From positions 1 to 64,000 of the forward strand of contig CAOJBY010000008.1 in the NCBI GenBank assembly GCA_948330435.1: a DNA stretch of 64,000 bases. Direction: 5' to 3'. The position numbers and the translations under genes are program-made. This DNA comes from an uncultured Lachnoclostridium sp. (lineage in GTDB: Bacteria > Bacillota > Clostridia > Lachnospirales > Lachnospiraceae). The notes below the pieces were generated by a model. The model did no database searches and was not told the origin of the DNA. It saw only the letters and a program-made list of their open reading frames with translations. Below, piece by piece: positions 16,971-24,778 of the stretch (position 1 is the first letter of the stretch; the number at the start of each line of letters is the position of its first letter).

Positions 16971-19358
16971 TTATGGAGTACCAGTCTGAGTTCCTGTATT
17001 GCCATCTTGCACCGGGGGAGGTGTAGGTGTCTCCGTCTTTTTACCAATAAAAACTTCTATTGTCGTTCCCAGATCCACGCTATTTCCTCCTGCTACGCTT
17101 TGTGCTATAACATATCCAGGCACCTCGTTTGCCCCTACTTCTTTTTCTGTAAAACGGCCATTCAATCCCGCCGCCTTTAATGCTGCTTCAGCCTCACTTT
17201 GCGTCTTTCCCAACAGATTAGGAACTTTTGCCGTTGTCACCGGCTCCGGTCCAAGGCTCACAACAATGTTAACTGTACTTCCAATGGGCACGGTGCTTCC
17301 ATTGCCAGGCGAATAAGAAATCACATTTCCCTTGGGAACGGAACTGTGATACTGCTCTGACCGTGATACTTTAAGTCCCTTTCCTGTAAGGTAACTGGTC
17401 ACTGCACTCTCACTACTTCCATTCTTTTCTGCATTTCCGATATAAACATCCGTAATCTCTTTTCCCTTACTTACCTCATAGCTTACTGCCGTATCCTTGG
17501 GTACTTTCGTTCCACGACTGATGCTCTGGGAAATAATACGTCCCTCTTCCACCGTATCACTGAACGCCGAACGTGCTGTACCTGATTTTAGTCCTGCTTT
17601 TGTCAGTTCTGACTTGGCCTGTGCTTCCGTCATGTTTCTAATATCAGGAACAGTTACTTCCTCTTCTTCCTCTTCCTGTTTTCCCTTGCTCACCACCATG
17701 CGAATCACACTGCCCCGGCTGGTCTTGCCACCTGACTTAGGTGTTATGGAAATTACATTTCCAGCTGCCACATTCTCGTCAAAAGCTTCTGTCACATCCA
17801 CAGTAAAGCCCAAATCCTCCAATGCCTTTACAGCACGTTCACGGGTGTAGCCATCTACATCCGGGATGGTAACTTCTTCACCATCTCCACAGATATCTAC
17901 AACAATGGTAGTATTGGCATCTACTTTTTTACCTGCCTCTTCACTCTGTCCAATAATCTGCCCCGGCTCATAATCAGAAGATGTTCTGGTTTCACCTAAC
18001 CGAATTCCCAGATTCAGGGTATTCAAAACATCCTTGGCTTCAGAATAGCTCTTACCCAAAAGATCCGGAACCTCTACTTCTTCTTCGTCCTCGTCACCAT
18101 CCAGCACATCCTCAATCTGTGGCTCATCATTATCTTTCGGCTTGCTGGACTTACCAAATCCAAAGATCTTGGCTATGATAAAAATAATAATGATAACAAT
18201 AATTACTGCAGCCACAATACCACCGATGGTCATAATCTTTTCCAGCTTTGGATCTAGGATTCCACCATCATCCTCGTCATCTTCCTTGTCACCAAAGTCC
18301 TCATCATAATCATCATAGTCGTCATCATAATCGTCGTCATCATCATAATCATCATCATAGTCGTCGTCGAAAAGCTCCTCATCATCTTCCCCGAAATCTT
18401 CTGGATAAGAATGCCGAAGTTCCTTTTCTCGTTCTAAAGAAATTCTTCCTGTTTCTTTCTTAATTTTTGACACCTCATCTCTGGAGATTGCCACAGTTTT
18501 AGCTCCATCCGGTAAAATCGCCTTTACAAAATTCACATCCGGAGTAACCAAAGACTGTTTCAAATCCGCCGTCAATTCTGCCACACTGGCATAACGGCGA
18601 TCCGGGCTTTTCTCCGTACATTTTAAAATAATATGCTCCAGACTTACTGGAATATCGGAAGCATAAACCCTGGGAGATACGATGTCCTCCTGTAGATGCT
18701 TTACGGCTACTACTACAGTAGTTTCTCCATCAAAAGGAACTCTTCCCGTAACCATCTCATACATGACGATACCGAGAGAGTAAATATCACTCTTGGCATC
18801 ACTGTAACCGCCTCTGGCCTGCTCTGGAGAAGTATAGTGGACTGAACCCATAGCATCTGAGGTATTGGTATTGGAGGATACGGATTTTGCAATTCCAAAA
18901 TCCGTCACTTTCACCTTTCCCTCCCGGGAAATAATAATATTCTGGGGTTTAATGTCCCGATGTACAATCTGATTATTATGTGCAATTTCAAGGCCCGCAC
19001 CAACCTGAATGGCAATGCTGGTAGCCTCTTTAACAGTTAGCCTGCCTTTCTTTTCAATGTATGTTTTCAGCGTGATACCTTCTACCAGTTCCATAACAAT
19101 GTAGTTGATGTTCTGCTCATCCCCTACATCATAAACATTCACAATATTCGGATGTGCCAGTCCGGCCGCAGCCTGGGCCTCCTCTTTAAATTTGCGGACA
19201 AAATTCTTGTCCTCCACAAACTCATCTTTCAAAACTTTTACCGCCACAAAACGATTCAGCTTATGATCTTTCCCCTTAAAGACATCTGCCATTCCACCGG
19301 ATCCAACTTTCTCCAGTATCTCATAGCGATCTCCCAAAAACATACCCAATCTAATCAT
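16971..19358 (-). CDS. prkC: PASTA-domain Ser/Thr protein kinase (PrkC/Stk1 type)
   Basis: Membrane kinase that senses muropeptides or lipid II and controls cell wall growth, dormancy exit and translation. 795 residues: Hanks-type kinase (about 10-275) with GSGGMADV loop, VAVKVLKDE lysine, IVHRDIKPQN catalytic loop and DFGIAK; a strongly acidic Asp/Tyr linker (about 335-375); one membrane helix (about 385-408); then five PASTA repeats outside the cell, each opening with a VPDL/VPDI-like motif, the fourth divergent; a Thr/Pro-rich tail. The gene starts 4 bases inside the phosphatase gene, so the two are coupled. Confidence 0.95.
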   Translation of the reverse strand: MIRLGMFLGDRYEILEKVGSGGMADVFKGKDHKLNRFVAVKVLKDEFVEDKNFVRKFKEEAQAAAGLAHPNIVNVYDVGDEQNINYIVMELVEGITLKTYIEKKGRLTVKEATSIAIQVGAGLEIAHNNQIVHRDIKPQNIIISREGKVKVTDFGIAKSVSSNTNTSDAMGSVHYTSPEQARGGYSDAKSDIYSLGIVMYEMVTGRVPFDGETTVVVAVKHLQEDIVSPRVYASDIPVSLEHIILKCTEKSPDRRYASVAELTADLKQSLVTPDVNFVKAILPDGAKTVAISRDEVSKIKKETGRISLEREKELRHSYPEDFGEDDEELFDDDYDDDYDDDDDYDDDYDDYDEDFGDKEDDEDDGGILDPKLEKIMTIGGIVAAVIIVIIIIFIIAKIFGFGKSSKPKDNDEPQIEDVLDGDEDEEEVEVPDLLGKSYSEAKDVLNTLNLGIRLGETRTSSDYEPGQIIGQSEEAGKKVDANTTIVVDICGDGEEVTIPDVDGYTRERAVKALEDLGFTVDVTEAFDENVAAGNVISITPKSGGKTSRGSVIRMVVSKGKQEEEEEEVTVPDIRNMTEAQAKSELTKAGLKSGTARSAFSDTVEEGRIISQSISRGTKVPKDTAVSYEVSKGKEITDVYIGNAEKNGSSESAVTSYLTGKGLKVSRSEQYHSSVPKGNVISYSPGNGSTVPIGSTVNIVVSLGPEPVTTAKVPNLLGKTQSEAEAALKAAGLNGRFTEKEVGANEVPGYVIAQSVAGGNSVDLGTTIEVFIGKKTETPTPPPVQDGNTGTQTGTP

Positions 19359-20092
19359 CTTATCACCTCATCCCGTTCTACTAACACCACCGCAATATTA
19401 TCTCTTCCGCCGTTTCTGTTAGCCGTATCCACCAGTTCCTCTGCTCCACGCCGAAGGTCCTTTCTTCGGCTTACAATCTCCAGGATCTGGGAATCCTCTA
19501 TCATATTACTCAGGCCATCCGAACACAAGAGCAGGCATTCGCCAGGCTCCAGGCCCGTAGTGAAATAATCCATATCCACCTTCTCGGATACTCCCATGGC
19601 CCTTGTTATAATATTCTTTTCAGGATGATTTCTTGCTTCCTCTCTTGAAATCTCTCCTAAACGTACCATCTCCTCTACTAAGGAATGGTCCCTTGTTATC
19701 TGCTCAATGATTCTTCCCACCTTATAAAGGCGGCTGTCACCCACATTGGCTATATATGCTGTATTATCCACTACCGTAGCTGCCACCAGAGTGGTTCCCA
19801 TGCCGCTATAGGCTTCCGACTCCTGTGCTTTCTCAATCAACTTCTGATTTGCATACTGGAATGCACTTTTTAAAATCTGTAGGGGAATATTCCGCATACT
19901 TTTCTCGACTGCCTCCCGAATACGGGAGACTGTATACTCGGAGGCCAGATCGCCTGCTTTATGACCGCCCATTCCATCTGCCACCAAGAACAGATTGGGT
20001 AAATTACCGATCGGTTTTTCTGAAACAAAAATGTAATCCTGATTGATGCTCCGACATCGGCCCACATCTTTCAATCCATATGCCCTCAGCAT
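19355..20092 (-). CDS. prpC: PP2C-type Ser/Thr protein phosphatase
   Basis: Metal-dependent phosphatase that reverses the action of the adjacent PASTA kinase. 245 residues with the PP2C signatures NQDYIF, VADGMGGHKAGD, GTTLVAATV, NVGDSRLY, ITRDHSLV, LLCSDGLSNMI and GGRDNIAVVLV, which supply the Asp residues that hold the two manganese ions. Stop codon overlaps the kinase start. The gap to rlmN holds a large hairpin. Confidence 0.95.
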   Translation of the reverse strand: MLRAYGLKDVGRCRSINQDYIFVSEKPIGNLPNLFLVADGMGGHKAGDLASEYTVSRIREAVEKSMRNIPLQILKSAFQYANQKLIEKAQESEAYSGMGTTLVAATVVDNTAYIANVGDSRLYKVGRIIEQITRDHSLVEEMVRLGEISREEARNHPEKNIITRAMGVSEKVDMDYFTTGLEPGECLLLCSDGLSNMIEDSQILEIVSRRKDLRRGAEELVDTANRNGGRDNIAVVLVERDEVIR

Positions 20093-20149
20093 TCGGTCTC
20101 CTCCTTTCTATTTATAGTTCCATAATATTCCTCTCAGTACACTTGAATC

Positions 20150-20195
20150 CAAATCAATTTCCAGACACAAATACATGTGTCTGCAAATCGATTTG
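20150..20195. other. Large imperfect palindrome between rlmN and prpC
   Basis: A 20-bp arm (20150-20169) faces 20176-20195 with only two mismatches and a 6-base loop. As RNA it would form a long stem. There is no T-run after it on the minus strand, so it is not an ordinary terminator. It could be an RNA processing site or a protein-binding palindrome before prpC; neither can be decided from the sequence. Confidence 0.7.
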
Positions 20196-20219
20196 TGCAT
20201 TTCGGGGATATTACTGTTT

Positions 20220-21257
20220 TTAGTTCTGTAAAATATATTTTCTGCGAAGCTGTCCACAGGCACCGTCTATATCACGGCCCATCCCTCTCCTAAGTGTAGC
20301 ATTTATCCCATATTTTTCAAGATTTTTTTTGAAATTGTCTATAATTTTTTCCTTTGGCTGAACAAAATTCCGTTCCGTTACAGGGTTTACCGGAATCAAA
20401 TTCACATGGGCATGCAGGGGTGAAGCAAGCTTTGCCAGGGCTTTTGCATCCTCTTCACTATCATTTATTCCTGATACCAGACTGTATTCCAGCGTCAATC
20501 TCCTGCCTGTCCTTTGAAAATAATAACCGCAGGCATCCAGCACCTGGTTAAGTTCATAGCGGTTAGCTATGGGCATCAGTTCCCGCCGTTTCTCCTGGGT
20601 CACCGCATGAAGTGACAACGCCAGTGTAACAGCAAGATCCTCCTCTGCAAGACGCCGTATTCCCGGCACAATACCACAAGTGGATACAGTAATATTTCTC
20701 TGGCTGATATTCAGGCCTTTCTCATGAGACAACAGCCGGATAAAACGTACCAGGCCATCATAATTGTCCAGTGGCTCTCCGGTCCCCATTACTACCACAT
20801 TGGACACCCGTTCTCCTGATTCTTTCTGAATCCGATAAATCTGTTCCAGCATCTCCGAAGGCCGAAGATTTCGTTCCAGTCCACCGATGGTAGAGGCACA
20901 GAAACGGCAGCCCATGCGGCAACCCACCTGAGAAGAAATACAGACTGAATTCCCATGATGATACCTCATCAATACGCTTTCAATCACATGTCCGTCCGGC
21001 AGTCGAAAAAGATATTTGCAAGTGCCATCCAGTTTAGATCTCTGTACTTCTACAATCTCCAAAGTTACATATTCATATTCTGTTTCCAGCCATTCCCGAA
21101 AAGCTTTTGGCAAATTACTCATTTCGGAAAAATCTTCCATCAGCTTTTCATGCATCCACTTATATAGCTGGTCCGCCCGAAAAGCCTTTTCTCCCTTTTC
21201 TACCAATTCTGTTCGAAGTTCTTCCAATGTCAGGGATTTGATGTCAATTTGTTCCAT
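20220..21257 (-). CDS. rlmN: 23S rRNA A2503 / tRNA A37 C2-methyltransferase (radical SAM)
   Basis: Radical SAM enzyme that methylates C2 of adenine 2503 in 23S rRNA and adenine 37 in some tRNAs. 345 residues. The iron-sulfur motif is CRMGCRFCAS, with VVMGTGEPLDNYD, SLHAV and the C-terminal cysteine in DIDGACGQLRRKY that forms the methyl intermediate. The start follows the rsmB stop by 4 bases, a conserved rsmB-rlmN-prpC-prkC order. Cfr is related, but the sequence and location fit housekeeping RlmN. Confidence 0.96.
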   Translation of the reverse strand: MEQIDIKSLTLEELRTELVEKGEKAFRADQLYKWMHEKLMEDFSEMSNLPKAFREWLETEYEYVTLEIVEVQRSKLDGTCKYLFRLPDGHVIESVLMRYHHGNSVCISSQVGCRMGCRFCASTIGGLERNLRPSEMLEQIYRIQKESGERVSNVVVMGTGEPLDNYDGLVRFIRLLSHEKGLNISQRNITVSTCGIVPGIRRLAEEDLAVTLALSLHAVTQEKRRELMPIANRYELNQVLDACGYYFQRTGRRLTLEYSLVSGINDSEEDAKALAKLASPLHAHVNLIPVNPVTERNFVQPKEKIIDNFKKNLEKYGINATLRRGMGRDIDGACGQLRRKYILQN

Positions 21258-21261
21258 ACAA

Positions 21262-22614
21262 TTATTGCTTCCTTTTAAATTTTGCTATAAAAAATCCATC
21301 GCTGGAATGAATTCCCGGTAAAAACTGAATGTATCCGGCAGATGCCGTCTTCCCTCTCAATTCCATGGGAATACAATCCTCTAAAGAAACCGTCTCAAAA
21401 GGGAAATGCTTTAAAAACCAATCCACATTCTCCTCATTTTCTCCCTGATGAATGGTGCAGGTACTGTAAATCAGGCTTCCTCCCGGCTTTACATACGCTT
21501 GAACCGTACCAAGAATCCGCCTCTGCAACACAATCAGATCCCTTTGCTGTCCTTTCGTCATCCGGTATTTCAGATCTGTCTTCTTACCAAGTACTCCAAG
21601 GCCTGAGCAGGGAAGATCTGCCAAAACCAGATCTGCCTTTCCCAAAGAAGCCTCATGGCAGATACAGGCATCCCATTTTTGAATCCTGAGATTTTTTATT
21701 CCGGAACGCCTGGCATTTTCTTCTATCAGACCCGTCTTATAGTCCGTCAGATCTCTTGCATCCACACAACCTGTTCCGTGAAGCTTCTCTGCCAGGTGAA
21801 TACTCTTTCCGCCTGGTGCGGCACATACATCAATGCACAGGCTCCCCTCCCTGGGGACGGCCATCTCCACTACCATCATAGAACTTACATCCTGGACCTG
21901 GAACAATCCCTCCACAAACTCCGGTATTGTTCCCAGATAATTATAATTATCAATCCGCAAGGCATAATCCGGCCAATCTGCCTTAGTTACACTAATTCCC
22001 TGCCCTTTCAAACGCTCTTTCAGTTCTCCCGGCGTGATCCGCTCCAAATTCGGCCGAATGGACAGAGGCTCTTTTTTCAAAAATGCCCCAAGGATCTGTT
22101 CTACGGCTTCCTTTTCATATACCCGCAGCCAGTCCTCCACAATCCACTCCGGCATGGAATACATGACAGACAAATAAGTAAGAATATCTTTTTTGTCTGG
22201 ATAATGAATCTGACAAATATTTCTTGCAATATTCCGCAACACGCCATTTACAAAGCCCTTGAGGCCTCGAAAACCCTTTTTCACCGTCAGCTTCACAGCC
22301 TCATTGCAAACTGCAGAAGCCGGCACCCGATCCATAAATTTCAATTGATAAACCGACATCCGCAGTATATTGCGGATCACCGGCTTCATTTTATTAACTT
22401 TTACACTGGAAAACTGATCGATTATATAATCCAGGTGGAGCATCCACTCCAGCGTTCCTTCCGTAAGCCGGGTTAAAAAAGCACGCTCCGGCTTCTCCAT
22501 ATACTGGTATTTCTCCAGCACATTGCGAATGGCAATATGGCTGTATTCCTCCTGCCGGGTTACATCCATAAGTATCCCAAGAGCCAGTTCCCTGCAATCT
22601 ACCGTCTCAGTCAC
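21262..22614 (-). CDS. rsmB: 16S rRNA C967 methyltransferase
   Basis: SAM-dependent 5-methylcytosine methyltransferase acting on C967 of 16S rRNA. About 450 residues: N-terminal NusB-like helical RNA-binding domain (~1-140), then the catalytic domain with CAAPGGKS (SAM binding), LADLPCSGLG (motif IV Cys) and STCTIHQGENEENV (motif VI catalytic Cys). The GTG at 22614 is the likely start because GGAGG is 8 bases upstream; the longer frame begins at a TTG inside that site. It overlaps the end of the yugP-like gene by 8 bases. Confidence 0.94.
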   Translation of the reverse strand: MTETVDCRELALGILMDVTRQEEYSHIAIRNVLEKYQYMEKPERAFLTRLTEGTLEWMLHLDYIIDQFSSVKVNKMKPVIRNILRMSVYQLKFMDRVPASAVCNEAVKLTVKKGFRGLKGFVNGVLRNIARNICQIHYPDKKDILTYLSVMYSMPEWIVEDWLRVYEKEAVEQILGAFLKKEPLSIRPNLERITPGELKERLKGQGISVTKADWPDYALRIDNYNYLGTIPEFVEGLFQVQDVSSMMVVEMAVPREGSLCIDVCAAPGGKSIHLAEKLHGTGCVDARDLTDYKTGLIEENARRSGIKNLRIQKWDACICHEASLGKADLVLADLPCSGLGVLGKKTDLKYRMTKGQQRDLIVLQRRILGTVQAYVKPGGSLIYSTCTIHQGENEENVDWFLKHFPFETVSLEDCIPMELRGKTASAGYIQFLPGIHSSDGFFIAKFKRKQ

Positions 22615-23314
22615 GGTTTCTTCCTCCAAATAAAATCAAGAGCCGGAGAAGAGACAGTATAGATGCTGCTGCTGCTGCCACATAAGTCATTGCCGCTGCT
22701 CCTAAAACTTTCTTTGTCTGTTTTACTTCTTCCTCATATAAAATTCCCGAATCACCCAAAATACGGATGGCCCGTCCGGAAGCATCAAATTCCACCGGCA
22801 GGGTTACAAGCTGAAACAGCACACCCAGAGAGAATAAAAGAATTCCCAGATTTACCAGAAAAGACGAACCTGCAAATACCAGACCGATAAGGATAATCGG
22901 CCAGGCTGCCTGAGTACCAATATTAGCCACCGGAACCAGAGAATTGCGAATACGCAAAGGAGCATAGGAACGGTCATCCTGAATAGCATGGCCACATTCA
23001 TGAGCCGCCACTCCTATGGCGGCCACGGAGGCAGAACCATACACAGAGTCCGACAGGCGCAGGACCTTGCTTCTGGGATCATAATGATCGGTCAGACTTC
23101 CGGATATATGCTCTATCCGAACCTCATAAAGGCCTGCGGAACGCAGAATTCTCTCTGCCGCCTGTGCTCCTGTTAACCCGCTGCGGCTGCGTACCCTACT
23201 ATATCTGGCATAGGTTCCTTTTACCTTTGCAGAGGCAATCAAAGAAATCACCATTCCTATCACTACTAAAATGTATGTTGGGTCAAAATAATATCCATAT
23301 CCGTAATAAGGCAT
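22607..23314 (-). CDS. YugP-type membrane zinc metallopeptidase
   Basis: A membrane protein of the neutral zinc metallopeptidase family (PF04298-like), substrate unknown. 235 residues with an N-terminal helix (about 10-28), the zinc motif HECGH within AAHECGHAIQD at about residue 110, and three further helices toward the C terminus. The YYFDPTYILVVIG start is typical. It sits between fmt and rsmB as in many Clostridia. Confidence 0.9.
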   Translation of the reverse strand: MPYYGYGYYFDPTYILVVIGMVISLIASAKVKGTYARYSRVRSRSGLTGAQAAERILRSAGLYEVRIEHISGSLTDHYDPRSKVLRLSDSVYGSASVAAIGVAAHECGHAIQDDRSYAPLRIRNSLVPVANIGTQAAWPIILIGLVFAGSSFLVNLGILLFSLGVLFQLVTLPVEFDASGRAIRILGDSGILYEEEVKQTKKVLGAAAMTYVAAAAASILSLLRLLILFGGRNRD

Positions 23315-23355
23315 TTTTTATCTCCTCACTTTCTGTCATATAAGCACTCTCTTTT

Positions 23356-24288
23356 TTATCCGAGAATACTTCCCTCCTCCATATGATATCCCCGGAGAAA
23401 GGCTGCCGTATCCATACGTTTTTTTCCCTGAAGCTGAAGCTCATTAATCTTTAACAGCCCCTGTCCACAGGTTACATAGAAAGCATCCTTTGAAACTTTC
23501 ACAATCTCCCCATAGGCTCTTCCAGCCCGTTCCTCCTCACATACATCCGCATCCCAGATCTTCAGGGTCTTTTCACAAAGTCTGGTATAGGCACTGGGCC
23601 ATGGATTCAAGCCGCGAATCAACCGTTCCAACTCCGAAGCCGGACAGGACCAGTCAAGCTCTCCCATCTCTTTTGTAAGCATCCTGGCATAGGGTGTAGG
23701 CGATTCGCCCTGCTTTTCCGGCACCAGACTTCCTGCCTTAAGCTTTTCCAAAGCCTCCACACAGAGAGATGCTCCCAATGCACTGAGTTTTTCAAAAAGG
23801 CTTCCGCCCGTTTCTTTATGAGACAGAGGAATCGATGCTTTCAAAAGCATGTCACCTGTATCCAGCCCTGCATCCATCTGCATGATCGTAACTCCACTTT
23901 CTGTCTCTCCGTCAATCACCGCCCATTGAATGGGTGCTGCTCCCCGGTATTTGGGAAGAAGGGAGCCATGAACATTGATACAGCCATACCGCTTCATCTC
24001 CAAAATGGATTGGGGGATCAACTGACCAAAGGCCGCCACTACAATCACATCCGCCTCTGTGCCCCTTATCATCTCCTCTGCCACCTGGCCTCGGAGCCGT
24101 TTTGGTTGGTAAATCCGCAGATTATGCTCCAGTGCTACCGCTTTCACCGCCGTAGGAATCAGCTCATGGCCTCTCCCCTTTGGCTTATCAGGCTGAGACA
24201 CTACCAGGGTAATCTCATGGCCTGCCTGAATGAGTGCTTTCAGTGTCCCCACCGCAAAATCCGGCGTTCCCATAAAAATAATCTTCAT
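23356..24288 (-). CDS. fmt: Methionyl-tRNA formyltransferase
   Basis: Formylates initiator Met-tRNA with 10-formyl-THF. 310 residues: N-terminal formyl-transfer domain (FMGTPDFAVGTLKAL; catalytic HGSLLPKYRGAAPIQWA; MDAGLDTGDM) and a C-terminal OB-like tRNA-binding domain (from about 205). It starts 5 bases after def, the usual def-fmt pair. Confidence 0.96.
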   Translation of the reverse strand: MKIIFMGTPDFAVGTLKALIQAGHEITLVVSQPDKPKGRGHELIPTAVKAVALEHNLRIYQPKRLRGQVAEEMIRGTEADVIVVAAFGQLIPQSILEMKRYGCINVHGSLLPKYRGAAPIQWAVIDGETESGVTIMQMDAGLDTGDMLLKASIPLSHKETGGSLFEKLSALGASLCVEALEKLKAGSLVPEKQGESPTPYARMLTKEMGELDWSCPASELERLIRGLNPWPSAYTRLCEKTLKIWDADVCEEERAGRAYGEIVKVSKDAFYVTCGQGLLKINELQLQGKKRMDTAAFLRGYHMEEGSILG

Positions 24289-24293
24289 ACACC

Positions 24294-24767
24294 CTACTCC
24301 TCATAATCTTCTTCCACATCGTAGAGATCACCCTCTACCTTATCTACGTAAACGATTCCCTCCAAATGATCCACCTCATGGCAGATGGCCCTTGCCAGAT
24401 ATCCGTCCGCTTCCACTTCGTAATGTTCCATATTCTCATTCCATGCCTCCGCCCGCACAAAAGCCGGCCTGGTTACCTCCCCCGCTTTACCGGGAACGCT
24501 CAGGCATCCTTCACTTGCTTTCTGCGTGTCCCTGGTTTCCAAAATTTTTGGATTCACCATGGTATAAGGTGTTCCGTCCACATCAATAACTACGATCCGT
24601 TTTAGAATCCCTACCTGGGGTGCAGCCAGTCCAACGCCTTCCGCCTCATACATAGTATCATACATATCTTCTACAAGCTGCCGGAGCCTTGGGGTCATCT
24701 CTTCCACCTCCCGGCATTTCTTTCTCAGGATATCATCACCTAACTGCCTGATTTTTCTAATCGCCAT
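24294..24767 (-). CDS. def: Peptide deformylase
   Basis: Metalloenzyme that removes the formyl group from new proteins. 157 residues with the three PDF motifs [18 protein letters not shown] and HEVDHLEG (metal ligands Cys, His, His; catalytic Glu). AGGAGG is 7 bases before the ATG at 24767; the earlier ATG two codons upstream is too close. The acidic C-terminal tail (VEGDLYDVEEDYEE) is typical of Lachnospiraceae. Confidence 0.95.
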   Translation of the reverse strand: MAIRKIRQLGDDILRKKCREVEEMTPRLRQLVEDMYDTMYEAEGVGLAAPQVGILKRIVVIDVDGTPYTMVNPKILETRDTQKASEGCLSVPGKAGEVTRPAFVRAEAWNENMEHYEVEADGYLARAICHEVDHLEGIVYVDKVEGDLYDVEEDYEE

Positions 24768-24778
24768 TTCCATTCCTC

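Noticed and set aside
21655..22476. 273-codon plus-strand frame opposite rsmB
   Set aside because: Antisense to rsmB, which has all its motifs; no SD.
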